Assembly (NCBI GenBank): GCA_004794655.1
Contig: SMMW01000518.1
Location: forward strand, 62,001 to 126,000
Direction: 5' to 3'
DNA length: 64,000 nt
Origin: Marisa cornuarietis
Lineage: Eukaryota; Mollusca; Gastropoda; Architaenioglossa; Ampullariidae
The notes under the pieces: model-generated
Told to the model about the DNA's origin: nothing
The model's input: only the letters and a program-made list of their open reading frames with translations
The model's database searches: none
Translations under genes and position numbers: made by a program
Shown: in pieces, positions 11,316 through 24,362 of the stretch
How the letters are laid out: every line of letters starts with the position of its first letter
How positions within the stretch are numbered: the stretch's first letter is position 1

Positions 11316-14300
11316 CTAATGTGCTGTCCAGCCCCCATCAATAACAAGACATGAGCCAGTGATTTGATCAGATGCTAGGGAACATGTGAATGCTACCAGT
11401 TCTCCTATCTGAAAAAGCAAATATGTACACATTGATAATAAAAGCTTACAATAAATTTAATCATTCTGTAATGCAAGATTATAATATATATTTTAGGTTA
11501 TTTCTATTATCTTTTTAATGTAACATCTTTCATGAAAATTTTTAATTGATGTATAATCTTTTATTTCATGCAATAAAAGGACCAGGTTTCTAATCTGTTT
11601 TATAAAATCGAAGGTACATTTGCTTTTCATAAATACTGAAGCATACAGTTTGGGTCTTACAGTGTGTAATTATTTACAAATTACACTGGAAGAAAACTAT
11701 GTAGCAGATAAATACAGATCTTTAGAGTGCCTGTTTTCTGTCCTACACTCAATTCTAGTAACTCTTATTGTTGTTAAGAAGAACTGAATTCAGTCCATGC
11801 TAGCCCTCTTCAAGTTAAAAGCTTACATGCTCCACTTTCACTGGTTCCTGTGTGGGTTGACCGCTGAGCATCTGACGCTGAAAAAATAAAAGAGACATTT
11901 AATGCAAAGCAACATAAAGAATGGTCACAAAATTAGTGATCATACAAAATCCTTCTGCACAACTTGGAAAGCAAAATTTCTCAGCAGACAATGATTAGTT
12001 CACTTATAAAATATTGATCCGACGTAATCAAAATGTTATTAAATGAGTTCATTGGGTTTTTCTATCACTCTTTGGATTTCTAACTTTAAAATATTCTGCA
12101 TATTTAAATTATACTAAAATCTTGTGGAACAGCATGTTTTTTCCATGCCTTTTAATATGTTTTTACATACTGTTGTGTTGAAGAAAACTTATTTTTTTAA
12201 CAAATTTGACTCCAGCATACAAATGGAAATTAACCAATAAGTGGTGCATGTATGTATAGACATAATGTACTTGCATGTATGTCGATATGTGCTGAGAAAG
12301 AAACGAATGTACAGTAAATATACTTTTCATATTTCAAACTGCGAATGTTTTGACTGTTTATGTCTATTTAGTAACATTAACAACAACAAGAAGTTTTGAT
12401 TACCTTCGCTTCTTCAAAGGAAATGTTCTGTTCTCTACTCTTTGCTTCAACTTGTTTGATGAATACTAAAAAAAAAATTGAGAAATGGCAAAATCAAAAG
12501 CGTGAACTAACTGCAAATAAATGTGCACACACAGTGCAGATGACAGTTCTTAATTTCAATTTCTAGAAGTTCAAAAGCAAAATATGGCAGATAGTCCTCT
12601 TCAAGATTATTTTTATTCATTTTCTCACTCCTTCCTTTGCAGTACTTACATGGTGTCTCAACCCATCCAGGACAAATGGCATTGCAAGTTACTCCCGTTC
12701 CAGCTGTCTCTAGTGCCACTACCTGCAGAAATATATTCATAGATATGTGTGGGAAAGTGTCCATCAGTGCATCAGTTTCTGGAACATATCTTTGCTTATT
12801 ACATGTACATTTTCACATCACTGCTACCAGCAGTTGTTCAGGAAAGGATGTGTTGGTGTCAACTACACTGATAATTAAACTAAATTACAGGGCTAAGCAC
12901 AGCAAACTTAATGTGCACTGCATAAGTGTATGGGGATTTCGCTTACACCTTATGGTTCAGACACATTACAAAATATTAAATCAGACCCAGCAGTTACCGG
13001 TCACTCACTTTTGTAAATCCAATTAGCCCATGCTTAGCACTGACATATGCAGCTTTGTACGGAGATGCAACCAGGCCATGAGCCGATGAGACATTTACGA
13101 TTCGACCCCAACCTGCATTTTTCATGAACAGGTGAATCATGAACATAAAAGACACTAGCAATACCACTTTTCTTATAACATAACCTGGAGTAGTAATGGC
13201 ATCAGGGAGAACTTGATGGATGCACAAAAAAACACATGTATGTCATGTAGGAGGTGTTGAATTGTTTCATCCTCAATTATACAGCCTTGTCACCATCACT
13301 GTTTCATATTTTACATTTTTTGGGTTAGGCAAAATGAATATGTGCGGCTGTGGGGGGAGATGGGTGTGGGTTGGTGTGGAGGGGTGCTGTGTGTGTATAT
13401 ATACCACTTTATACAACAATAAATCCATACAAAAATTCTTAGCATTATTACGATTCCTCATAGCACATTCTTTATGCTTGCACACAACATTTACGACCAT
13501 GAAACAAATGTCACCTTTAGATATCATGGCAGGCAGAAATCGCTTTGCTAAGAGAAAGGGGGCAGTAAGGTGAACACCCAGCATTTTCTGCCAGATCTCC
13601 ACAGAGAATGAGGTCACTTCACTCACACTCTGGAATCCTTTGAGAATGATGAATCAGTAGTATTACTTCTCAGTAGTGTGACTATTTAGATCGTTTAATC
13701 ACGGACCTTCATTCACTGGATAAGTGTCTCTCATTCGTTGCCTCTTTGCTCTATCATAGGAGTGACCAATCGTAACAAACCCTAACAACGAGGGTTTTCG
13801 CTTCCGTTTTCTGTCAAATCGGCGGATCTTCCTAAAGTAGAAGAAATTTGAGAAGTGAGTAATTAAGCTTTTCTGTCATCAGAAACTTGTTAAAGAAGAT
13901 TGATTGCAAAATAAACAGCATTTTCTGTAAAATGTATTCTGTTTGTTTATAGAAAATGCATTTAGATTTATCGACAATTTTATAAAATAAAATCATCATC
14001 ACAACAGATGCTATTGACTTGTTTTACCACCAACAATTAAAAAAAACATTGTTTTTTATTTTTTTGGAAATTATTTTATAGATTGTTCTGTTACGAAAAA
14101 AAAACATCTACTTTAAGAATTTATTTAAGGTATGCAAACAAAGAACCGGAAACACGAGGCCTGTCTAAAGGCAAGCTGAGACTTACACCGGACAGAAGCT
14201 TGAGTCGCTTATCCAGTAATGAAGGTCCGTGGTTTAATGGCATGTAACATATCTCTTTAATAAAGTCTTTTTCATGTAAAACAAAAGTTTAAAAATTTAT

Positions 14301-15493
14301 TTGTTCTGAAAGTGATTTGTTTAGCCTAAAGTGATAAATGTGATAAACTGTTGTCAAGATCTGAATTATATATGCAATACATGAATATAATATTCAATAA
14401 ATGTTAACCTGACGTTATTACCTGCATTGTTTACAAGGATGTCTATGCCATTGGGAAATGCTTTAACGATTGAGTCAGCCATCTTACTGACTTCAGAAAC
14501 ATCAGAAAGGTCATGATCTTCAAAATGAGTCCGAACTTTATGACTGATAACGAGCAATAACAGACAAGTATAAATTAACCATTGCACTATACATTTATTA
14601 TGTGGACTGAAACAGTGGAAGAACTGTAAAACAATAGAGCAATGAACAAATAAATGAACTGCTCATGTAAGGCAATGGTAAAGCTGCAATGAACTTGTCA
14701 TTTCAGCTACAAAATATAGGAAGAATAGGCTTTTTACATTGAATGAATAATATAAATATATATATATATAGAGAGAGAATTTCATCTCATAAACAGCTTT
14801 TATTGACAACAGCAAATGATAACATTCGATCATTCATTCATTTAATTATTCACTCACTCACCCACTGTCAGTTCCACTAGCTCACACACACACACACACA
14901 CACACACAATACTTCTCACACTGTAATGAGCTGGAAGATCATACCAATGAGGTATTTTGCTGGAAATTAGGTATCAGTAACGTTTTTAAAAAAATAAGTC
15001 TGATTAGAGAGTATACCCTTCAATAACAGTTTTGGAATTTCTCATTTCCTCAGCTCCACACAATCCATGTAAGATCACATCACATCCTCTTTTGGCTAGA
15101 CTTTCTGCAATCCCCAATCCTATACCACTGGTGGATCCCGTTACCAATGCAACACGACCAGCCAGGCTGGCTACCATGAAAAAAAAATTGATCATAAATT
15201 ATACTTGATTTTTTTTTAAATTCATTATTATTGGAATTTATTATCGTGACCAGTGTGAGGTCAAACTGAGCAGTTAATAAGGTTCGGTAGCAAACTTATA
15301 ACTTTGCAGTGTTGGGGACTTTTATTTATTTTTGGCAGTATTGTGCACTGCTGGCACCTTCCACTATGCATGATCCATGGATCATGGATGTGCATACAAA
15401 TGAAATTCTCTCCCACACACGCACATATATATGCGCGTGCACACACACACACACACTAGTAGACTTACCACAAAGTTTGGCTGATAAACGCAT
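11316..15493 (-). CDS. D-beta-hydroxybutyrate dehydrogenase-like short-chain dehydrogenase, complete, 9 exons
   Basis: Exons (minus): 15493-15469, 15170-15017, 14543-14422, 13637-13515, 13112-13009, 12722-12650, 12465-12404, 11877-11827, 11408-11316; 807 nt, 268 aa plus stop, phases consistent. Classical SDR features: NAD-binding TGSTSGIG (residues 19-26), NNAG (98-101), catalytic Ser151, Tyr164 and Lys168 (YVSAK). The blocks GWGRIVNVSSAHGLVASPYK, ETAGTGVTCNAICPGWVETP and C-terminal VIDGGWTA follow cytosolic bacterial-type 3-hydroxybutyrate dehydrogenase along its full length (usual length about 255-260). Expected reaction: NAD-dependent interconversion of (R)-3-hydroxybutyrate and acetoacetate in ketone body metabolism; substrate is inferred from homology. 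Exon 4 uses the AAAG|GA acceptor, because the nearby TTCCAG acceptor would give a stop. An alternative start is the ATG at 15176 inside exon 2 (MVASLAGR). Confidence 0.93.
13700..14231. mobile_element. 532-bp MITE, copy 1, with 7-bp target duplication, in an intron of the HBDH-like gene
   Basis: The termini are CACGGACCTTCATTCACTGG at the left and CCAGTAATGAAGGTCCGTG at the right, inverted repeats of about 26 bp with one base inserted. The flanks are a perfect duplication GTTTAAT (13693-13699 and 14232-14238). The interior is AT-rich with no protein. A copy of identical length lies in reverse orientation at 60551-61082, with only a few differences visible by eye, so both moved recently. The element ends 62 bp from the acceptor of the dehydrogenase's fourth coding exon. 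A 7-bp duplication is compatible with P-like, Dada-like or Mutator-like transposases; the superfamily is not assigned. Confidence 0.92.
14882..14908. repeat. (CA)n microsatellite
   Basis: Thirteen or so CA units in an intron of the HBDH-like gene; a short TA/GA repeat lies at 14755-14778. Confidence 0.9.
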
Positions 15494-16267
15494 TTTCCCC
15501 GTTACCTGTTTAACAGAAAATACCTTTAAACATCTTGTGCACAAGTAATTGGTATCCGGAAAGCTGGGCAACTTTGACGTTTAAACAAACCTTTACTTAT
15601 TCTCAAAACACATTATAATTGTGGCCACAAGCCACGTTACTAGGTTTATACAACATGCAGTTAGCACATTTGTATATGTGGACACGGGATGCCTTTTCAG
15701 CGACTGAATTGGGTCGAACTCTTGTAGAGCAAAGCCAGGTTCCCTCATAAGGGAGACAACTTGTTGCACTATTCGTGCGCGTTTGGATAACGGTAATCAG
15801 CGAATAAATACCATGTACAGATTTCAGCTCAAAATTAACTGCTCACTAGTAGGTGCACGCCTCTTCTTTCTGACTCGTGGAAATCCTTGAACTGAAATCT
15901 AGCGATAGTTTAACACACGCGGGCGACAGAATGTGAACTTGCGTGGTTACCTCCCAAAGTGGGGCAAAAGTATGTCAGTGGTACGCTGTATCAGTCGGCC
16001 TATAGGTACATCTGTTCTCATGAAAACGGAGGACTGAAACGATGATTCTGTTATATTAGATGCACGCCGTACTCGAGATGAGGCAGAGTGTCTTGGTACA
16101 TCGAGGTCGTTTATTGTCCCTAAACAGATATGCTGCCCTGCACCAATGGAGTATTCTAACTTTTAAGATCGATCGAGCCTCTTCCATCTGGAGATGATAA
16201 TCACGAGGGTTCGAAAACTCCCTCTCACTTGAGTATTGTTAAAAGAAAGTCTTACTTTCTGTTTGTT
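15494..16267. other. Upstream flank of the HBDH-like gene, nothing else recognised
   Basis: This stretch should contain the dehydrogenase promoter and 5'UTR. No TATA box, CpG-rich island or ORF with similarity was recognised. Confidence 0.4.
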
Positions 16268-16765
16268 GTTCGCCACGGTGTGTAGTCCGAGGTAACCCAG
16301 GCATCTGCCTCACGTCAATGGTCCTCATGACGGTAAGGGAATTGGCTGCGGGATATCCCCCCACACAAGTCTCTGATCGTTCGGCCTCGCTGTAACGGTC
16401 CCTCCCACCTTGGAGATATGTGGACACGTTTCCCTCCGGCTGGTTAAATGAAGGTTAACCTAACACAGGTCGTCTCTGCTCGCACCGGCTCCAACTGGTA
16501 AGACATCGTAGTTTCCCAACAGCCTTCCTTGAGCTCGGTGTACTCCCTGAGAACGTGGCAGAGAATTTCCTAGGCACCTGTCTCCAAATCCCAGCAAATA
16601 ACCTCCTCAATAGTACTGGTAGCACAACAAAATATATAGCCCTCGGCGTCAATACCAGTACCCACAGTGACACTACAGTCACAAACAGCGGCGCAATTTG
16701 GCGCTCACACTAGCGCCTCACGTCGACAGTCAAAGTGACGACTGATAGCTCGAACGACGACAGAA
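16268..16765 (+). repeat. Dispersed repeat family, copy A (unclassified)
   Basis: This copy aligns along its length with 43393-43895 in the same orientation. Shared blocks in order: TGTGTAGTCC/TGTATAGTCC, GCCTCACGTCA, TGGTCCTCA, CGTTCGGCCTCGC, AACGGTCCCTCCC, GAGCTCGG, GAGAATTTCC and TACTGGTAGCA, ending near CTCGAACGACGACAGA. The copies are clearly diverged, hence old. No terminal repeats, ORF or target duplication could be recognised, so the class is unknown. Orientation is arbitrary. Confidence 0.75.
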
Positions 16766-18480
16766 CAATAGCAGCAGCAATTTTAACAGCTTCTGCAAAA
16801 ATTCGACAACTGAAGCATGCAGCAGCAGCAGCAGCAGCCCTCTGGGCGCCTGCGGTCGGGATTAAATACCCACCCCTGTGTGAGCACTGCCTGACCCGCG
16901 CGTGGAGTTTGCAAATCTCGTGGCCCACGCTTTCCACGGAACACATTGACATGACAACAGGTTAGAACCTACCCCCATCCCCACTCTACACCCTTATCCG
17001 CTACATCCCCACTGTACCAGACTTGTGACCTTCGTCTGTTTGTTGAGTACCCAGAGCCTGGCTATCTGATTTCTGCCAGTCCCTCCATGTTCCACCGGTA
17101 TCGTTCAAGCTCTGCGCGGAAAGTCCACATACCGATGAAAGTCCCTTAATTCTTTATTGAAGGTTTGGCTCCAGTTGCAAATTGTTTGCTGTCTCCTGGA
17201 GCTGTTATAGCCGGTGGGGCGGGCGGTCAATGTTAATCCAGGCCTTTACTGGCCCAGCTTGATATTTGAGAGTTGAAGGCGTTTACCTGATTCTGTATGC
17301 AGCTGTGTGTAGTGCACGTCCATGCACAAGTATGTTTATGCACATGCGTGCACAACACTCACACAGTCGTCCGGACACTAGTGCATTCTTTTCGTTCTGA
17401 AGAAAGACAACAATATCTGCCTCTTGCAGGCCGTCTGTTTTGATTATAGATAAACAAATGTTACAGCACTCACTGCAGTAAAATACACGACAAAAGTAAA
17501 ATAAACCTTACCTCACCCCATTTACATCCAAGGCTACTCCTCATAATTACTCGACACTTCTAATTCTGCATTTTGTTTTGCTAATAGAAATTTTGTTCCA
17601 ACCAATAGTCAGCGGATCTGAAGAATAGTATGGATTAGTTCAGTACGTATACAATGTCACTGTTGAACAACGCTCAAACATGAGGCTGTAATCAAGATCA
17701 CTTGGTTGCAGTCACTATAGGGAATGAAGTTCTATGAATCCACAAATGTACATTTACCACGAATACCCAAGAAAAGACGCCCTCTCTAGGGAACAGAAGT
17801 TGAACTGCGGCGCCGCCTCTTGGGGACGGGCGACCGCACCCTCTCTATGTAATGCCAACTCTTGGGCAAACAGTATCAAATACGCCGAAGCTCGCTCGTT
17901 TGGCGAAGACTTCAGGGTTCGCATATCCTCCTATGATGAGTTGCTCCTAGGGCTATAGTTGCTGTGCCTATTAATGTTATAAAATGAATTTGTAAGCGAA
18001 ATCTACATACAAATACTAAAATTCAAACAAATTAAACAAAGTCCGAGATACCCCATCCGCACAGAAAAATGTTTTTACTGCACCTTGCTTGGAAGACGCA
18101 TCTTCTACTTCCCCACACGTAGTGTCTTGGCACTTGCTGTGTTTCCACTGCGAAGTGAAGCGCTGGGCAGTGATGGTTTACATTTTTTCGCAACTCTCCC
18201 ATCTCCTTCTCAACTATTTGACACGTGCGGCTCGACCTGCCAGGGCCGTACTGACTCGATCATTCCTCCGCTTGCATTCCAAGTCACCTGTCTCTAACAT
18301 GGATCGTCCTATTGGGCAAAAATTATGTTTACTTTTTCTGCCTCTGTATTCACTAATTCATTCACACTTCTGCCATAATGAGACGAACATTCTTCACAGT
18401 TGAAAAATTTATTCCCTAGAATATTGAAACATCAACAGCAAAGAAATTCTGGAAGGAGGGAAAGGGGTATAACATTTGAG
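16766..18480. other. Intergenic, no supported gene
   Basis: Includes a short CAG/GCA run near 16815-16838. Several ORFs of 60-100 codons occur on both strands but show no recognisable motif and no splice partners. Confidence 0.4.
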
Positions 18481-21400
18481 AGAATGCATTTTTTTTTTTT
18501 TTTTTTACAATTTTGATGTTTCTTGTAATGACTTAAAATTTTATTCACAGTTTAACAGTAACTCTCAAAATGATTCAACTGTATCATGCCAACAAAACAA
18601 ACTTTAATCTTGAACAACAGTCCCATGGTGTTTTCTGCAACACTCTCGTCATTTTGCTCATAGCTTAAAGCAATGCAGCATGGAAGATGGAGGTATGTGT
18701 CAACAAACAAATTTTCCACAAAACATAATGGTGGTCACAAGTTGCCATTTACTACACAGAGTCAAATGTACTTTATTAATTAACTCTTTAAAGTTCATAG
18801 TTTCTTGCTCATCCACTGCAAGTAAATTATATTTTTCAACTATAAATAATTGACTGAATAGAGATAAAACTTAGACCAGTTTCTGCAAAACCTAAACCAT
18901 CCATAACAAACTATTTTGATTGCACAGATACACAGATCAGCACCCAACTATGCATGTTTGCATTCATACATGTTTGCACAATAATTTCTGTCCATCCATT
19001 CATGTGCCTGTACTCCTGACCACCCATGCATAAACTTGACCAAAGGCCTGTTATTATACAAAATCTGTTACCCGACTATTTTTATTTTCTCTACAGTCTC
19101 CACTTATAAATTTGTGGAAAAACAGCTCTCATTTCAACAAAAAATTATGCTTTGGAACAGCAATGCAGTATACACTTTTGAATTGTTAAACCTGGGGACA
19201 AGGCTACTTGCACAGAAGCATATGTGGTCAAAATCTGTTAACATTCATAAGGTAAATTTGAAAGAAAATGAAGATAAGCAACACAGATTAAAACAAAACT
19301 TAAACATCTACATTTACATGAATCATTATCCATGAACACTTAAGACTGTGATTAGCCTCTGTTTGAATAAGAGACTTATCACATAAACAAAGTGGAATTT
19401 TATAAACATGATGCCAACACATCATGTGCTATGAGAAATATTACATTTAACAAAAGGTCTGTGCACAAATGTTTGCTATTTTTGTTAAATTTAAGGAGAT
19501 GTAATTAAATTTAGTACTGAGAAAAGAACAGAGAACAAATTGTTTTAAATATTTTTAGAGAAATCAACAAAGTTTTTAACATTTTCTATTTATAATTAAA
19601 ATATATAAGGTTTACAACAAGGACTGAAATTAAGCATGAATATGGAGCAGTTCAGAATTTATACTAATATTAAGGTTTATCCAAGAGAAAGAACTTCTGC
19701 AACATAATTTCACTAGCATATACCATCAGCACAGCTTTCAAACGTTTAAAAGAAATATGACAATGCTGAACTATGATATCTAAGTAAAACTAATGCTTCA
19801 GCCAAGTGCAGACATATTTTAGAAGTGTATCATACTGCAGGATTAAAAGGCTTTCAGGCACAGTAAAAAAAAAAAAACTTCTTTCAAGCATAAATGAATC
19901 ACTGTACATGCAACATTAGGGTAGACAACAGTCTCATCAACCAATAAGCTGAAAAGGATGTTTCCAATTGAAAGTAGAGCATGTAATATAATACTAGCTA
20001 CAAGTCTTTTCTATGTCTCTGTATTTGATTGTGAACTAACCTCTATAAAAAGAAACTACAATAGTGGCTATCATCATCATGATGAGCATTATAGTTCTGG
20101 GATGAGAGTATTACAGTTATGTCCATAATTATTTTTTTTAAGTTTTCATCCAAAATAGTTTCACTATTCACTATTACTTTAAAATCTGGTCTTGATGGAT
20201 TATCATGCCCCCCACCCCCAACACTCCCCTGATGTTATATATCAATAAAATAAAATCATTAAAAAAACCAACAAATGTAACAAAAATTATGTTTCCTTTA
20301 CAATAATATGCTTTAATCTCACACTTGCCCGAGTGTTGCAAGCAGAAATAAACATGAAGGCATGCAGTTTTTACAACCATTTAAGAACTTTTCTTTTGCA
20401 AGTGCAAACAGTTTACAAAAAAGATAAACTAACACTGCTGTCTTCAAACATGCATCTGCCTTAAGTTTGAAACACTGAACAGCTGTAATGAGAGACAACT
20501 CAACAAGACCCCACTGCAACTATTCACTCCTGCATATGAACCCTGCTCAGCATAAATGTATAGTTGATTCTGCATTATATCATGTGCTGTCATATTTTAA
20601 GAAAACATCTATTGTACATTACTGTCTTCGTTTTTTCTCTCTCACGTAGTAATTAGATGTGGGGAAGTGGAGTGCATTGCCATAACAGTATTTTGTGGCT
20701 AAATATTTGTTACAGATTTTTAAATGAAAGAGCTATTAAGTTGCACCTTAATGTAAAAAAAAAATCACTTGACCTGGTCGCAAAACAATTAAAAAGGAAC
20801 AAAAAAAAATTGATGAACACTTCAACAAAATATTCCAAATGTACCATTTGCAGCTAACCCTGTTTAACAGCAATGCCTTCTATGAATAAAAACTTAAGGT
20901 AGAACAACCATGGCAGTCTGGACAAAGAAATAAAGGAAACAAATACAGACATTTTGATAAAGTTATCTTAAAGTTTAGCATATCCATAAATACCCTAATA
21001 ACAAATAGTTTGAGCTTAAAAGCAAGCAGAAGCAGACTGTCATGGTTGTATGCATGACCGGTCAAAACCTCCCTCCCCAAAACAACACTGAATCATGAAG
21101 TCAATAAAGCTACACGTAATACATATTAATCAAAACATAATAATGCACATTGTGCACAGATATGCCCAAGTAACAGGCTTAGTATATATGAATGAACAGG
21201 CAATTTTATATCCTTTTCTTAATCCCAGCAGATTTGTTAATGCTTGTTTCCTGCTCTTGCAGTGGATTCACAGAGTGTAAAATGTGGGTGTCCTGGCAAG
21301 GGTGCAGGAGGCCTTGTTTAGTTTTCAACCTGTTAACAACCTGCCCTCTACTGTACTCTACCCCTCAAACTAACAATGATTTCATCTGTGACTGGCTAAA

Positions 21401-24362
21401 AAGAAAAAAAAAAGAAAAACAAAGGGTTATTGGGACAAAAGCTAAATGGCAGGTGCTTGTTAATGTTGGATCTGGAAAAAAAGCCCACAGAAACTTAGAT
21501 GGACTACTCTTCCTTTATTGCGCAAACATTCATTGCCTGGCCCCTTTGAAGACAACAGTGTTGTATGGTACAATGATAAAACAACAGCAGGTAGTTTGCT
21601 TCTTATCTGGGTTTCATTTACAGAGTACTAAAACAGTTAACCAACCAAATATTGGCGTAAGTTTTTTGTGGAGCTCTTTCCACAAATACAAATCGATCAG
21701 TATAAGCACAAATACCTGTTTGCTCACATTCAAACACACAAACTCTCTCTCTCTCTACCTTTAAACTGCTGGTTATTACGCCTATAGACAATTTCTCAAG
21801 ATTTCATAAATACTTTAAAATATAAAAAATCTGAGATCTCTTCAAATGCATGAAAACTTTTTGAGAATCTCTAGAAAAATCTAGAAAAAAGACAAGGATA
21901 GCTGTACAGGTATCAGATAAACAGATATCACATAATAGCATGAAACTTGGAATTTATTTTGAAAACAATTATATGCATGCAAGCAAATACATAGTTTAAT
22001 CAGCGTGATCAGATAAAACTGGCACTTTACAGCCAACGAAAAATAAAATGTTTCCCAATCCTTGATCTTAATCTCGTTTCCTCATCAGCAAAAACAAACA
22101 GCTCGTGAGAAAACTGTTCACTTTTTCAGTTCACAACAGTATTTTCCCTAGAAAAAAAAGCAATGAAGGTAACAACTTTCTGCTAATACTACAAGACCAC
22201 CTTTAAATATAAACTGCTGGACACAGGATGTCCACAACAGATATACTAGATTCTTTCAAAGTACGACTTAAGTCTGACCAAGGTAATTTCCTCTCAGCAT
22301 CGCTGCTTATACTGATCCATAAGAAAAGATTCAGTAACTGAAGAATGCTAACAATGAACATAAGAAATCTGAGCAGCTCTCACCGAAAACAAAATAACCC
22401 CTTATGATTAATTAATATTAATTAATGACATATTAATGACTTAAATCGACTATCTTTCAAATAAAGATGATGCTGATTGACTGCATATTAAATGCCTGTA
22501 CTGCCTGCAATCAAACATGACTGCTCATTATCTCTCATCCTTTACACAGCCTGCAGATGGCTTGTTGAAGTACCTACAATGAATTTCTGGCAATTTCCCC
22601 CAATTGCTTAATCTATTTTGCCCTTCGGGGAGTTCACAAATAACAAGCTTGTCCATTCCTTAATGGTGTCCTACCGTCTCTCTCTGCCTGCCTATTCTTT
22701 TTCTACCTGGGAATCCCCTTTGCAAGATGGATTTGTATGGCATGCTGGTCTATAAGACATCAATTTAAGCTGCCTGATGGCTTTCTGAAGTTGACTGAGG
22801 CATACAGTGTTAGTTTCATTTACATCTGCTGGCAACCCAAGATGACCAAGGAAAGAGCTGATGCACATCAAAAGGTAGACCCAAAACTGTGCAGAAACGG
22901 AAAAAGATGTTGAAGTGTAAGACACAGAAGCACTTCAGAACACAGCAGTGATAAAAACATTAAAAGTACCCGAAGAAAGGATAACTATAGCTAAAGTTCA
23001 ATGATAGATGTTGAAAAAAATCTAAGAAAATAAACTACAGAAATGTTAAACCATCAAATCAGAAACCTACAAAATTACAGAGAAATATAACTGGACACAT
23101 TTTCCCTCTGCCCTTTACAACTTTCTAGACTGGTTGCCTGTTTAGACTGACGACGATGCTTTCTTTATGCTTAGACCAGAAAACAGATGCCACTTTTTCT
23201 TATATATGTTACAATATATGTTACATATGATGTTTAAAACACACAATAGTAACAGCTAGGATAGCAAAACTAAATGTGATTTAAAATATTGTGGCTTGCA
23301 GCAAAGCAAATCTCTTACTGAGAAAATGAAATGGCTATAAATGTAGAATGTTTTGCTACAAGGCTATTGCTTTATTATTTGAAAAGTACTGTTGTGTGGT
23401 TTTATTCTATTATTAACCATTTTGTAATCATGAAACAAATCCAAAAATAGGAAAGGCAAGGCTAATATAGAAACAGACTTCTGAGACATTTTTATGCATG
23501 TTCCTACCCAGTCAATGATGTGCATTCCACTGGTTTAATGATGAACTGTTTCCACAGGCACAGTGAAGCTCACTTCTTCCATCATCTTGATTCATAGAGC
23601 ATTCAGTAAGCTTTTTGGAGTTCTGGGCAATTTCACCTCTATTGAGGCAAACGAGCTAATGTTTGAGGTCAAGCCTGACCTCTGCTGTATACTGGCCTGT
23701 GTGCTGCGTGGTATGCCTCATAATTAATCATGTCTGTTGGAATTATATCTTCATCATAAATTAAAAAAACACATATATAATAGAATTAACTGTATTGCTT
23801 CTTAAATTTCATGAAGCAATGGATGTAAATAATGGATACATTTTTCTTTTAACCCACTCATCTCAATACTTGTGTTTGTCTTTAGTACCTGCTCTGCACC
23901 GGGTTACTTTTGACAGTTTTAACATTAACATGCAGCTGTGTCAGCTGGACTCCAAGGCAAGTTATGCCCTGTATTTGTTCCTCTATGAAGGAATCAATCT
24001 CTAAGTTGGATTAAAACACCTCCTAATTTCAGTTGTTGTTTTTTTTTTTTACCAAATCTTGTTCTGTCCCAGAAACTGATAAGCTGGCAGATATTACACA
24101 CGCTGTTTTCTCTTAACACCACTTCAATCTCACCAGAAACCTGAAATTCAAAGAAGTCAGTTAATGCCTTTCAGTCTAGGGGTATTTTTGCTCAGCTGCA
24201 GAGTATAAGTGTATTTTTTACTACGTGTTAGATGTAAAACTGTAAAAAGTTGATGCATCATTTAAAAAAACAACAAAAAAAAGCTTGTTGCTCAAAATAA
24301 TAAAAGGACTTTTTCCACTCAAAATAAAGTTCAGAACACTAAAGTTAAAAAAGCCTGCTGAC
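18481..24362 (-). other. Long non-coding stretch downstream of the DNTTIP1-like gene; partly probable 3'UTR
   Basis: Very AT-rich, without supported coding exons on either strand. Its proximal part should be 3'UTR of the minus-strand DNTTIP1-like gene. Minus-strand AATAAA-type hexamers occur, for example near 18540-18545 ahead of an A-rich run (plus-strand poly-T at 18489-18507), so a very long 3'UTR is possible. This is inference only. Confidence 0.35.

Noticed and set aside
17734..18403. Overlapping plus-strand ORFs of 70-104 codons
   Set aside because: Frames compete with each other, no motif recognised, no splice structure.
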